The translations under genes and the position numbers were made by a program. This document shows positions 18,563-26,691 of a DNA stretch of 64,000 bases, one piece after another; the stretch's first letter is position 1; the number at the start of each line of letters is the position of its first letter. The DNA comes from Aliisedimentitalea scapharcae (GTDB lineage: Bacteria > Pseudomonadota > Alphaproteobacteria > Rhodobacterales > Rhodobacteraceae), in the NCBI RefSeq assembly GCF_045277565.1, contig NZ_CP123584.1:2542001-2606000 (forward strand). Direction: 5' to 3'. The notes beneath the pieces are model-generated. The model was not told the DNA's origin, did not search any database, and saw only the letters and a program-made list of their open reading frames with translations.

Positions 18563-18880
18563 ATGACCACTTTTGACGACCGCGAATCCGCATTCGAAGC
18601 CAAATTTGCCCATGACGAAGAGATGCAGTTCAAGGCACAAGCCCGCTGCAACAAACTCCTCGGCCTGTGGGCCGCCGAATTGATGGGCAAATCCGGTGAC
18701 GACGCAGAAGCCTATGCCAAGACCGTCGTGATTGCCGATTTCGAGGAAGCCGGCCATGAAGATGTCGTGCGCAAGATCACAGCAGATCTCGAAGGCAAGG
18801 TGACCTCGGATGAAATCCGCGCCAAACGGGCCGCGTTGCTGCCAACCGCCAAGGACCAGATCCTGACGGAAACGGATTGA
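18563..18880 (+). CDS. ATPase inhibitor subunit zeta (DUF1476)
   Basis: 105-aa protein of the DUF1476 family, identified in Paracoccus as the zeta subunit, a natural inhibitor of alphaproteobacterial F1F0-ATPase hydrolysis. The start MTTFDDRESAFEAKFAHDEE and the four-helix Glu/Lys/Ala-rich body with KLLGLWAAELMG fit the family, and the length is usual. The inhibitory region in Paracoccus is the N-terminal tail, and a comparable stretch is present. A strong terminator follows. The function rests on the family, and not every member inhibits strongly. Confidence 0.9.
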   Translation: MTTFDDRESAFEAKFAHDEEMQFKAQARCNKLLGLWAAELMGKSGDDAEAYAKTVVIADFEEAGHEDVVRKITADLEGKVTSDEIRAKRAALLPTAKDQILTETD

Positions 18881-18910
18881 TCTTTTGTCGCCAGACAATT
18901 GAAAACATTG

Positions 18911-18941
18911 ACACCTCGCGCATCTGCCGCGAGGTGTTTTT
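18911..18941 (+). terminator. Intrinsic terminator after zeta subunit gene
   Basis: Perfect 9-bp stem CACCTCGCG (18912-18920) / CGCGAGGTG (18928-18936) with a 7-base loop and a run of five T, 31 bp past the stop codon. Confidence 0.92.
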
Positions 18942-19639
18942 CTTTGCCGCCCCACCAGATGCGGCATCAATAGAGCGACCAGTGCGACGCGCTTGGACGC
19001 GCAGTCACGGCGGCACGGCCGACGGTTGTGTGCAGGGATTGTATTCAGCGCATTGAATGATCTGCTCGACGGGTTCAGTACCATGACGGCATCACCGCCG
19101 CCCCCATCGACGCCTGAAGACCGCAGGAGACCAGGTGCAAGGCAAACCGCTTGGACCGTGGACTGATCCAGTCATTTTGAATGTCCAGGCGCACACTCTG
19201 AAATCGCCGCGCCCCCAATGGATTCCCTGTTGTTTTCTGACCGAGGTCGGAAGCGGACCAACTGAATCACGCTCCATCGATGTCATTTCAAAATTCTGAC
19301 CCGGTTTTTGGCCGCAATTCCGCGGCAAATGTGAAATGTGGGTCGCACCCTGCCCCATATACCCCCGGATGCCACAGGGAGTGATTCCCAACACCCTCTG
19401 CTATTTCCCGCGCATCTTTTGGCGGGGTCAGTGTTGCGCCATGTCACCGGACAAGCGCCAATCAGACCGGAGGCCAAGGCCCCGCCCCACCCCGATTCGC
19501 CTTTCCACGGGGTCACAGGGGGACGCTGATCTCATAATCATGATGAAAAAAATGAAATTGCACAGCTCACGCATCCGTGACAAATCGGGCCCGTAACCCA
19601 TGGGTGACATGTGCCCAGATGCTGCAGGACGGATCGACA
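18942..19639. other. Gene-free stretch upstream of the methyltransferase
   Basis: About 700 bp. Short frames exist on both strands but none has a recognisable domain, a good ribosome site or typical codon bias. I looked for SAM-type riboswitch or RNA-gene consensus pieces and could not support one. It may hold a leader or small RNA for the methionine gene that follows. Confidence 0.3.
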
Positions 19640-20665
19640 ATGACCAATGCTTTCGCAGACCTACTGGCCAGCAAGGATGTTTTGCTGGCAGATGGTGCAA
19701 CCGGCACCAATCTATTCAACATGGGCCTGCAATCTGGCGACGCCCCTGAATTGTGGAACGTCCAGGAGACTGCCAAAATCACCGCGCTGTATCAGGGGTC
19801 GGTTGACGCAGGAAGCGACCTGTTCCTGACCAACACCTTTGGCGGCACGGCTGCCCGCCTGAAATTGCATGACGCCGACAAACGCGTGCGCGAACTGAAC
19901 AAGGCCGGTGCAGAATTGGGTCGGAATGTCGCTGATCGGGCGGAACGCAAGATCATCGTGGCTGGTTCTGTTGGACCGACCGGTGAAATCATGCTGCCTG
20001 TTGGCGAACTGTCGCACGAGCTGGCCGTTGAAATGTTCCACGAACAGGCCGATGGTCTCAAGGAAGGCGGCGTCGATGTGCTGTGGCTGGAGACGATTTC
20101 AGCCCCCGAAGAATATCGTGCAGCCGCCGAAGCGTTTGCGCTGGCGGATATGCCTTGGGTTGGCACCATGAGCTTTGACACAGCCGGGCGCACCATGATG
20201 GGGGTCACATCGGCTGACCTGGCGCAGCTGGTCGAGGATTTTTCCAACAAGCCGCTGGCTTTTGGTGCCAATTGCGGCACCGGCGCATCGGATATTCTGC
20301 GTACGGTTCTGGGGTTTGTGGCCCAAGGTACTGAACGCCCAATCATTTCCAAAGGAAACGCCGGTATCCCGAAATATGTGGATGGCCATATTCACTATGA
20401 CGGCACCCCGGAATTGATGGGTGAATATGCGGTGATGGCCCGCGATTGCGGAGCCAAGATCATCGGGGGCTGCTGTGGCACCATGCCAGAACACCTGCGG
20501 TCCATGCGCGAAGCGTTGGATACACGGTCGCGCGGCGAGCGCCCCACTCTGGAACAGATCACTCAGGTTCTGGGCCCATTCACCTCGGCGTCGGACGGCA
20601 CCGGCGAAGACGCCAAATCCGATGATGACAGCCGCCGTGGGCGTCGCGGACGCCGCCGCGCCTGA
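19640..20665 (+). CDS. bmt: Homocysteine S-methyltransferase (betaine-homocysteine methyltransferase type; split MetH part)
   Basis: 341-aa zinc enzyme of the S-methyltransferase family, moving a methyl group to homocysteine to make methionine. The N-terminal LLADGATGTNL and the zinc ligands are visible: one Cys in GANCGTGASD and the pair in IGGCCGT. The ATG at 19640 fits the family start. Homologues are annotated either as betaine-homocysteine methyltransferase or as the homocysteine part of a split cobalamin methionine synthase. The corrinoid protein and DUF1638 genes about 1.4 kb on favour the latter. The C-terminus is Arg-rich (RRGRRGRRR). A terminator follows. Confidence 0.88.
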   Translation: MTNAFADLLASKDVLLADGATGTNLFNMGLQSGDAPELWNVQETAKITALYQGSVDAGSDLFLTNTFGGTAARLKLHDADKRVRELNKAGAELGRNVADRAERKIIVAGSVGPTGEIMLPVGELSHELAVEMFHEQADGLKEGGVDVLWLETISAPEEYRAAAEAFALADMPWVGTMSFDTAGRTMMGVTSADLAQLVEDFSNKPLAFGANCGTGASDILRTVLGFVAQGTERPIISKGNAGIPKYVDGHIHYDGTPELMGEYAVMARDCGAKIIGGCCGTMPEHLRSMREALDTRSRGERPTLEQITQVLGPFTSASDGTGEDAKSDDDSRRGRRGRRRA

Positions 20666-20689
20666 TTGCGTCTCTGTCTGACCCCATTT

Positions 20690-20722
20690 CCCCCGGTCCA
20701 AACAACAGGTCGGGGGTTTTTC
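20690..20722 (+). terminator. Intrinsic terminator after methyltransferase gene
   Basis: Stem CCCCCG (20690-20695) / CGGGGG (20711-20716) followed by five T. It lies between this gene and the converging radical SAM gene. Confidence 0.75.
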
Positions 20723-20739
20723 GTTTGCGGCCCCTGCCG

Positions 20740-21819
20740 TTAGAATAATGATAGCTGATCACCGGCCTGCAGAGGCCGTGCAAACAGATCACAGCGCAAA
20801 TCAGGCACCTTGTGGTCCAACCCCAGCCGCCGCGCAGCTGCAACAAACCGTTGGGCTATCATTTCAGCATAATGCCCCTGACCGCGCATCCTGTGGCCCC
20901 AGCGGGGGTCATAATCCCTGCCCCCATGCATTTCGCGCAGCCGTGCCATGACCCGATCCGCGCGATCCGGCACATGTTCCGCCAGCCACTCCTGCCACAG
21001 CACCGACACTTCACGCGGCAGGCGCAGCATGATCCAGCTGGCCGCATCCGCGCCCGCAGCACTGCCCGCTGCCAACAAGGCCTCAAGCTCGTGATCTGTC
21101 AGCGCGGGTACCACCGGTGAGGCCATCAGGCGCACCGGGATCCCCGCGTCACTCAGGGCACGTATTGTCGCCAGCCTGCGCGTCGGGGTCGGTACACGGG
21201 GCTCCATCCGGCGGGACAGATCCGGATCCAGCGTGGTCACCGACACCCCCACCCGTACCAACCCACGCGCAGCCATTGGGGCCAATATGTCAATGTCACG
21301 TTCAATCAGCGCGCCCTTGGTCACAATCGCGACCGGATGATTGAAGTCTGACAACACATTGAGACACGCGCGCGTTATGGCCCGCTGCTTTTCAATCGGT
21401 TGATAGGGATCAGTGTTCGTCCCGATGGCCAACGCACGCACCTTGTATCCGACCCGTCCCAGTTCCTGGCGCAGCACTTGGGGCGCATTGGGGCGAGCGA
21501 TCAGCCTGGTTTCAAAGTCCAATCCGGGTGACAATCCCAGATAAGCATGGGTCGGCCGGGCAAAACAATAGACACAGCCGTGTTCGCAGCCGCGATATGG
21601 GTTGATCGAACGGTCAAACGGCAGATCCGGCGATTTGTTATACGTGATCAGGCTCCGCGCGACCTCATCCTGAACCGACGTTTTGATCGGTGCGAGATCT
21701 TCGTCACGCTCCCAACCGTCATCTACGCCCAGCCGTTCCAGATCAAACCGACCCGACGCGTTTGTCACCGCGCCTCGGGCGCGGCGGCGTTCCTGCACTA
21801 TATGAGAATCCATTTCCAT
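20740..21819 (-). CDS. PA0069-family radical SAM protein
   Basis: 359 aa. The N-terminal EHGCVYCFARPTHAYLG carries the CxxxCxxC cluster motif (GCEHGCVYC) of radical SAM enzymes. The PA0069 subgroup is related to spore photoproduct lyase-like Rad_SAM proteins, and its reaction is not known. The middle SAM-binding part contains ALAIGTNTDPYQPIEK and VAIVTKGALIERDID. The start is ATG at 21819 or 21813. It converges with the methyltransferase gene and diverges from the corrinoid gene, so it sits between the methionine genes but on the opposite strand. A link to them is possible but unproven. Confidence 0.85.
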   Translation of the reverse strand: MEMDSHIVQERRRARGAVTNASGRFDLERLGVDDGWERDEDLAPIKTSVQDEVARSLITYNKSPDLPFDRSINPYRGCEHGCVYCFARPTHAYLGLSPGLDFETRLIARPNAPQVLRQELGRVGYKVRALAIGTNTDPYQPIEKQRAITRACLNVLSDFNHPVAIVTKGALIERDIDILAPMAARGLVRVGVSVTTLDPDLSRRMEPRVPTPTRRLATIRALSDAGIPVRLMASPVVPALTDHELEALLAAGSAAGADAASWIMLRLPREVSVLWQEWLAEHVPDRADRVMARLREMHGGRDYDPRWGHRMRGQGHYAEMIAQRFVAAARRLGLDHKVPDLRCDLFARPLQAGDQLSLF

Positions 21820-22046
21820 GGCTCAAACTTACGACAACACCGGGAACAAATAAAGAACATCCGGCAAAATTCACCATGTCCTGCGAAATCAGAACACCAA
21901 AGTGTACATTTTTTAACAGCGAGGTCGGTAGCAGCTTCGGCTATGTCGCAAATATTGCAGTTCCCTCACGCGCTTCTGGCAAAAAGGTTCGAAATCAACA
22001 GACAACCCCCGGGGACGCCCCGCCCAGTCTTAGAGGAATTACGCCC

Positions 22047-22745
22047 ATGTCGGAAGAAGAAGACATCATCCTGTCGGAACTGGACGACGAAGAACTTGTC
22101 CAACAGATGTTCGACGACCTGTATGACGGTCTCAAGGAAGAGATCGAAGAAGGCGTTAACATTCTGCTCGAACGCGGTTGGGAACCCTATGAAGTTCTGA
22201 CCAAAGCGCTGGTTGGTGGCATGACCATCGTGGGTGCCGACTTCCGCGATGGCATTCTCTTCGTCCCTGAAGTTCTGCTGGCTGCAAACGCGATGAAGGG
22301 CGGCATGGCCATACTGAAGCCGCTGCTGGCCGCAACCGGTGCCCCGCGCGTCGGATCCATGGTGATCGGCACCGTCAAAGGCGACATCCACGACATCGGT
22401 AAAAACCTGGTGTCGATGATGATGGAAGGCGCAGGCTTTGAAGTGGTCGATCTGGGCATCAACAACCCGGTCGAAAACTACCTGGAAGCTCTGGAAGAGC
22501 ACAAACCCGACATCCTGGGTATGTCCGCCCTGCTGACCACAACAATGCCCTACATGAAGGTCGTGATCGACACCATGATCGAACAGGGCAAGCGCGACGA
22601 TTACATCGTTCTGGTCGGTGGTGCACCGCTGAACGAAGAATTCGGCAAAGCCATTGGCGCTGACGCCTATTGCCGCGACGCCGCTGTGGCCGTGGAAACC
22701 GCCAAAGAGCAGGTTGCACGTCTGCACAACCGCGCGAGCGCCTGA
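22047..22745 (+). CDS. Corrinoid (B12-binding) methyltransferase protein, split MetH part
   Basis: 232 aa. Residues about 15-100 are the four-helix B12-binding cap; 105-230 are the Rossmann-like cobalamin domain. GDIHDIGKNLV gives the DxHxxG motif whose His is the lower cobalt ligand, and VGGAPLNEEF is the nucleotide-tail loop. The layout matches MtbC-type corrinoid proteins and the B12 module of MetH, with no methyl-acceptor or folate domain. ATG at 22047 follows a GAGGAA site. DUF1638 follows with one base between. I infer it shuttles methyl groups between a folate-binding partner (not in the window) and the homocysteine methyltransferase at 19.6 kb. Confidence 0.9.
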   Translation: MSEEEDIILSELDDEELVQQMFDDLYDGLKEEIEEGVNILLERGWEPYEVLTKALVGGMTIVGADFRDGILFVPEVLLAANAMKGGMAILKPLLAATGAPRVGSMVIGTVKGDIHDIGKNLVSMMMEGAGFEVVDLGINNPVENYLEALEEHKPDILGMSALLTTTMPYMKVVIDTMIEQGKRDDYIVLVGGAPLNEEFGKAIGADAYCRDAAVAVETAKEQVARLHNRASA

Positions 22746-22746
22746 T

Positions 22747-23475
22747 TTGGCACGAAAAGGAAGAGCAGCCCGCCTGGAAGGTCGGGCTGCCTTTCGCCCT
22801 CCCACCGGGCGAACACTCGAAGAAGAGTCGCTGACGGAACAGGGGCTTGCCGCTCCTGAACGTAAAACCGGACGTATCCTGTTGATCGCCTGCGGCGCGC
22901 TCGCCCGCGAGATCCTGGATATCAAACAGGCCAACCAGCTCGACCATATCGACCTGACATGCCTGCCCGCAAAATTGCACCTCTATCCCGAACAAATCAC
23001 GCTCTCGGTCGAAGAGGCGGTTAAAAAACATGCCCGTGTCTATGATACGATCCACGTGGTCTATGCCGATTGTGGCACCGGCGGAGAGCTGGAACGCAAA
23101 TGTGCCGAGCTGGGTGTCGAAATGATCCAGGGACCGCATTGCTATTCGTTTTTCGAAGGCAATGAGAAATTCGCCGAAATTTCTGACGGAGGCGAAATAA
23201 CCGCATTCTATCTGACCGACTTTCTGGCCAAGCAATTCGATGCGTTTATCTGGAAACCCATGGGCCTGGACAAGAACCCGGAACTGCGGGACATGATTTT
23301 TGGAAATTACACCAAACTTGTCTATCAATCCCAGATCCGGGATCCGGCGTTGATAGACAAGGCGCGCGCCTGCGCCGAGCGAATGGGGCTCGACTTCGAA
23401 CACCGCCACACCGGCTATGGGGATCTGGAACCGGCTCTGACGCGCTGGAACAGATTCGCGTCTTCATCTGGCTAA
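22747..23475 (+). CDS. DUF1638 protein
   Basis: About 242 aa from a TTG one base after the corrinoid gene stop; the true start is uncertain since the first 40 residues are Arg-rich and poorly conserved-looking. The core begins GRILLIACGALAREIL, with later YADCGTGGEL and GPHCYSFFEGNEKF, whose cysteines could bind metal or cofactor. DUF1638 genes commonly sit beside corrinoid methyltransferase genes. I recall genetic evidence tying them to cobalamin methionine synthesis in Rhodobacterales but cannot verify it here. Its biochemical role is unknown. Confidence 0.82.
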   Translation: MARKGRAARLEGRAAFRPPTGRTLEEESLTEQGLAAPERKTGRILLIACGALAREILDIKQANQLDHIDLTCLPAKLHLYPEQITLSVEEAVKKHARVYDTIHVVYADCGTGGELERKCAELGVEMIQGPHCYSFFEGNEKFAEISDGGEITAFYLTDFLAKQFDAFIWKPMGLDKNPELRDMIFGNYTKLVYQSQIRDPALIDKARACAERMGLDFEHRHTGYGDLEPALTRWNRFASSSG

Positions 23476-23533
23476 AAATATCCCGGGGGGAACACTGAAG
23501 CTTCAGCTTCAATGTGGGGGGCAGCGCCCCCCG
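23472..23533. repeat. G+C-rich palindromic intergenic repeat
   Basis: Contains TATCCCGGGGGGAAC, the small palindrome GAAGCTTCAGCTTC and the hairpin GGGGGGCAGCGCCCCCC. It lies between converging DUF1638 and sufE genes and can serve both as terminator. This composite looks like a repeat family I have seen at gene ends across Rhodobacterales. Confidence 0.7.
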
Positions 23534-23547
23534 ATGCCGGCCCGAGT

Positions 23548-23958
23548 TCAGGCGTGTTCCGCAGCCACATCCCGGATGCGCTCGATCATGGAGCGGACCC
23601 CGTTCGATCGCTGCGCCGACAGATGTTCATTCAATCCCAACCGCCCCAGTTCGGCCCGCGCATCGACCTGTCCGATTTGGGCCACCGGCACCCCGTTGTA
23701 CAGCGCCCGCAGAACCGAAATCAGTCCCCGCACAATCAGCGCATCGCTGTCGCCATCGAACCGAAACACCCCGCCTTCGACAATGGGGTGCAACCAGACC
23801 TGGCTGGCACATCCATGCACTTTGGTGGCAGGCACCTTCAATGCCTCATCCAACGGTGCCATTGCCTTGCCCTGGTCAATCACATGCCGATAGCGATCTT
23901 CCCAGTCTTCCAGAAACTCAAAGTCTTCAACGATCTCTTCAAAGGCTTGCGTCGCCAT
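23548..23958 (-). CDS. sufE: SufE-family sulfur acceptor protein
   Basis: 136 aa, normal for SufE. It accepts sulfur from the cysteine desulfurase SufS as a persulfide for Fe-S cluster assembly. The active cysteine is in VHGCASQVWL near residue 50, the family hallmark. The body (FEEIVEDFEFLEDWEDRYR and LNEHLSAQRSNGV) is typical. Other suf genes are not in the window. The gene stands alone. Confidence 0.94.
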   Translation of the reverse strand: MATQAFEEIVEDFEFLEDWEDRYRHVIDQGKAMAPLDEALKVPATKVHGCASQVWLHPIVEGGVFRFDGDSDALIVRGLISVLRALYNGVPVAQIGQVDARAELGRLGLNEHLSAQRSNGVRSMIERIRDVAAEHA

Positions 23959-24065
23959 TTTCCGCCCTCTGGTTGGTCTCGCTCAGACCTAGGCCGGACA
24001 CAGGTTCATTTCAACCGCTTTTCAACGCCGCCCGGATGCGGTAACCCAAAGCTTAGCAATTAAGA

Positions 24066-24617
24066 ATGGCGGGCATGATGCGCATTTCTGTGACACTCCT
24101 TCTGATTTCAACTCTGGTCCTGTCCAGCTGTGGATCCTGGCAAACCTCGAACGCCAACCCGCGCAACTGGTTTGGACGATCAAATTCCATCCCCGCCGAC
24201 ACCGAGGTCGGAGGCGAACCGTTGCTATTGACGGAGACAAATCCGCTGTTGCCAGCCAATGGTGGCAAGGGACTGTTTTCCAGACCAGAACCAGAAGACG
24301 TGTCACAAAGCGTCGAGACCATCACCAGTCTCAAGATCGAACGCACCCCGACAGGGGCCATCATCTATGCTACGGCGTTGGCCAGCCGTCAGGGAGCCTT
24401 TGCAGCGGGTTTGCGGTTGCAGGAACCCGACGAGGACGCGCCTTCCGTTATGACCCTGTCCTTTCGGGTGAACTATCCGGCCAACCCCACCCCGGTCGGG
24501 TCTGACCGGACCCGTACCGTGCACGCGGCCTATAGCATCACGCATCAACAGCTGGCACAGATCCGCACGGTTCGGGTCGAAGGGGCCCAGAATGCACGGG
24601 AATCCCGGCGCCAGTAA
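24066..24617 (+). CDS. Hypothetical lipoprotein
   Basis: 183 aa with a hydrophobic N-terminal segment ending LVLSSCGS, a good lipobox with the lipidated Cys near residue 20. The mature part is about 160 polar residues, including ERTPTGAIIYATALASRQG and VNYPANPTPVGSDRTRTV. ATG at 24066, 24075 or 24078 could each be the start. I know similar unnamed lipoproteins from Rhodobacteraceae but no function. Flanked by sufE (divergent) and rnd (convergent). Confidence 0.75.
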   Translation: MAGMMRISVTLLLISTLVLSSCGSWQTSNANPRNWFGRSNSIPADTEVGGEPLLLTETNPLLPANGGKGLFSRPEPEDVSQSVETITSLKIERTPTGAIIYATALASRQGAFAAGLRLQEPDEDAPSVMTLSFRVNYPANPTPVGSDRTRTVHAAYSITHQQLAQIRTVRVEGAQNARESRRQ

Positions 24618-24803
24618 TCGCGGCACCGGTTGACGGGAACCACGAAATTGGGGCTGGGTCTTTGGTGTGACCGCTCTGCCCGCCCTGGTAGGCTGACATC
24701 ATAGACCACGCTATGTCCGTTGGACGCCCCTCCCCTGTCCGCCCCGGCTTTCGCCAGACCTGATCCCCGGACTATGATGGGCTATGGTCCAAAATGTCGG
24801 CTG

Positions 24804-25961
24804 TCAGAGTTCTACGACCCGCACGGTTTGACCTTTGGCCGCCAGCGCAATCTCTCCATTGCACAGGCGCAGGGCCTCGTTGCCAAAAACTTCACGCCGC
24901 CATCCCGACAACGCCTGAACATCGCGCAATCCGGCGGCGATGGCGTCCAGATCCGCACTGTTGGCGATCAGCTTGGCCGCAACACCCGCATGTTCTGTCT
25001 TGGCCTTGAGCAGCACCCGCAAAAGATCGGCCAACGCCGGGTTCACCTGAAGCTTTTCCCGGGAGGTATCGGGTTTGGGCAAATTTTCGGGTGTACAATC
25101 CACACCACGTTTGACTGCCGCCAGAATGCCTTCGGCGATGATACCCTTGCGGGCTTCGCGAAGCAGCAGACGCGATCCACCGAGATCAGATTGCGTTGCA
25201 GGTTTGGTCGAGGCCAGTTCTACCAGCGCGTCATCCTTGAACACCCGGTTGCGCGGCACATTGTTGGTCTGGGCGTGTGCTTCGCGAAACGCCGCCAGTT
25301 CGCGCACCACTGCCAGGAACCGACCTGAATTGGTCCGAGTCTTGACCCGCCGCCAGGCTTCTTCGGGTTGAATGTCATAGGTGCCGGGATTGGTCAGAAC
25401 CTTGAGTTCTTCGGCCACCCAGTGTGACCGCCCGCTTTTCTCCAGATCCGCAGCCAGAAATTCATAGATCCGGCGCAGATGGGTCACATCGGCCAGCGCA
25501 TAGTTCTTTTGGGCGTCTGTCAGCGGTCGGCGCGACCAATCGGTAAATCGGGACGTCTTGTCCAGCGGCTGGCGGACAATCTTTTTGACCAGGGTTTCAT
25601 AACCGACCTGTTCACCAAACCCACAGACCATTGCAGCGACTTGGGTATCAAACAACGGTGTCGGAAAGACACCGGCATCCACCCAGAAGATTTCCAGATC
25701 CTGACGCGCCGCATGAAAGACCTTGACCACGGATTCATTGCGGAACAGATCGTACATCGGTTCCAGCGACAGCCCGTCGGCCAGCGGGTCGATCAGCACC
25801 GCGTTTTCATTCCCCTCACCCGGATAGGCCATCTGGATCAGGCAGAGTTTCGAATAATAGGTCCGTTCGCGTAAAAACTCGGTATCCAATGTCACATAGG
25901 GGTGTTTGGCCGCCTCAAGGCAAAAGGCTTCCAGGTCTTGCGTCGTTGTCAGAGTTTTCAT
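24804..25961 (-). CDS. rnd: Ribonuclease D
   Basis: 385-aa 3'-5' exoribonuclease acting in tRNA 3'-end trimming. The DEDD-Y catalytic residues are visible: DTEF near residue 27, HAARQDLE (second Asp) and YALADVTHL (Tyr/Asp). An HRDC domain follows at about 210-290, then a helical tail. The start ATG at 25961 (MKTLTTTQDLEAF) is the family start; the long upstream frame overlaps purN and is not conserved. Ends 186 bp from the converging lipoprotein gene. Confidence 0.95.
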   Translation of the reverse strand: MKTLTTTQDLEAFCLEAAKHPYVTLDTEFLRERTYYSKLCLIQMAYPGEGNENAVLIDPLADGLSLEPMYDLFRNESVVKVFHAARQDLEIFWVDAGVFPTPLFDTQVAAMVCGFGEQVGYETLVKKIVRQPLDKTSRFTDWSRRPLTDAQKNYALADVTHLRRIYEFLAADLEKSGRSHWVAEELKVLTNPGTYDIQPEEAWRRVKTRTNSGRFLAVVRELAAFREAHAQTNNVPRNRVFKDDALVELASTKPATQSDLGGSRLLLREARKGIIAEGILAAVKRGVDCTPENLPKPDTSREKLQVNPALADLLRVLLKAKTEHAGVAAKLIANSADLDAIAAGLRDVQALSGWRREVFGNEALRLCNGEIALAAKGQTVRVVEL

Positions 25962-26091
25962 GCAAATTTTCTTTGTCTGCTTCAGGCTTGTTGTGAACCC
26001 TGCGGTATCAGCAGCGCCCGTTCCTTCCGTGATACGCAATCGCGGGAGCGTTTGCAAACCGGGTCCAGTGTCGCGCCCGTGACCAAGCGGT

Positions 26092-26691
26092 TCAGCCCAG
26101 AAGAACGGGCGTTTTATCGCCCATGGCAAACCGGCGCAACACGGCCGGATAAAGGCGATGTTCATAGCCCAGAACCCGGGCGGCCAGCGTATCAGGCGTG
26201 TCGTCTGCCAGAACCGGAATCCGCGCCTGACCCAGAATCGGGCCATCATCCAATGCCGGTGTTACCTCGTGCACGGTACAGCCATGTTCCGCGTCTCCGG
26301 CTTCGAGCGCACGGGCGTGGGTGTTCAGCCCCTTGTATTTGGGTAACAAAGACGGGTGGATGTTCAGCATCCGACCTTGGAACTGGGACACGAATCCCCC
26401 CGTCAACACCCGCATGAACCCGGCAAGACAGACGATGTCGGCCCCGGCATCCAGTATGGGTTTGACCAATTCGGCCTCAAACGCGGCGCGATCGCCTTTG
26501 AAAGGGCGATGATCGACAACGGCCGTCGGAACGCCGGCAGCAGCGGCCTTTTTCAGACCGCCTGCGTTGGCATCATTGGACAGCACCAGACAGGGACGCG
26601 CTGGGTGATCGCCAGTCATGCTTTCGACCAGCGACACCATGTTCGACCCGCCCCCTGAAATCAGGATCGCGACGCGTTTGGGGCTGTTCAC
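26092..26691 (-). CDS. purN: Phosphoribosylglycinamide formyltransferase PurN
   Basis: 199-aa 10-formyl-THF-dependent GAR transformylase, step 3 of purine synthesis. N-terminal VAILISGGGSNMVSL binds GAR phosphate. The catalytic Asn/His lie in LNIHPSLLPKYKGLNTH, and the catalytic Asp is in VTPALDDGPILGQA. The start ATG overlaps the purM stop by 4 bases (ATGA), so purM-purN form a coupled operon. Length is typical. Confidence 0.96.
   Translation of the reverse strand: MNSPKRVAILISGGGSNMVSLVESMTGDHPARPCLVLSNDANAGGLKKAAAAGVPTAVVDHRPFKGDRAAFEAELVKPILDAGADIVCLAGFMRVLTGGFVSQFQGRMLNIHPSLLPKYKGLNTHARALEAGDAEHGCTVHEVTPALDDGPILGQARIPVLADDTPDTLAARVLGYEHRLYPAVLRRFAMGDKTPVLLG

Noticed and set aside
19092..19516. 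Small - strand frames upstream of the methyltransferase
   Set aside because: No ribosome site, no recognisable domain and poor codon pattern.
24804..26249. Long start for RNase D overlapping purN
   Set aside because: The first 96 residues overlap the purN reading frame and do not look like RNase D; the family start is at 25961.
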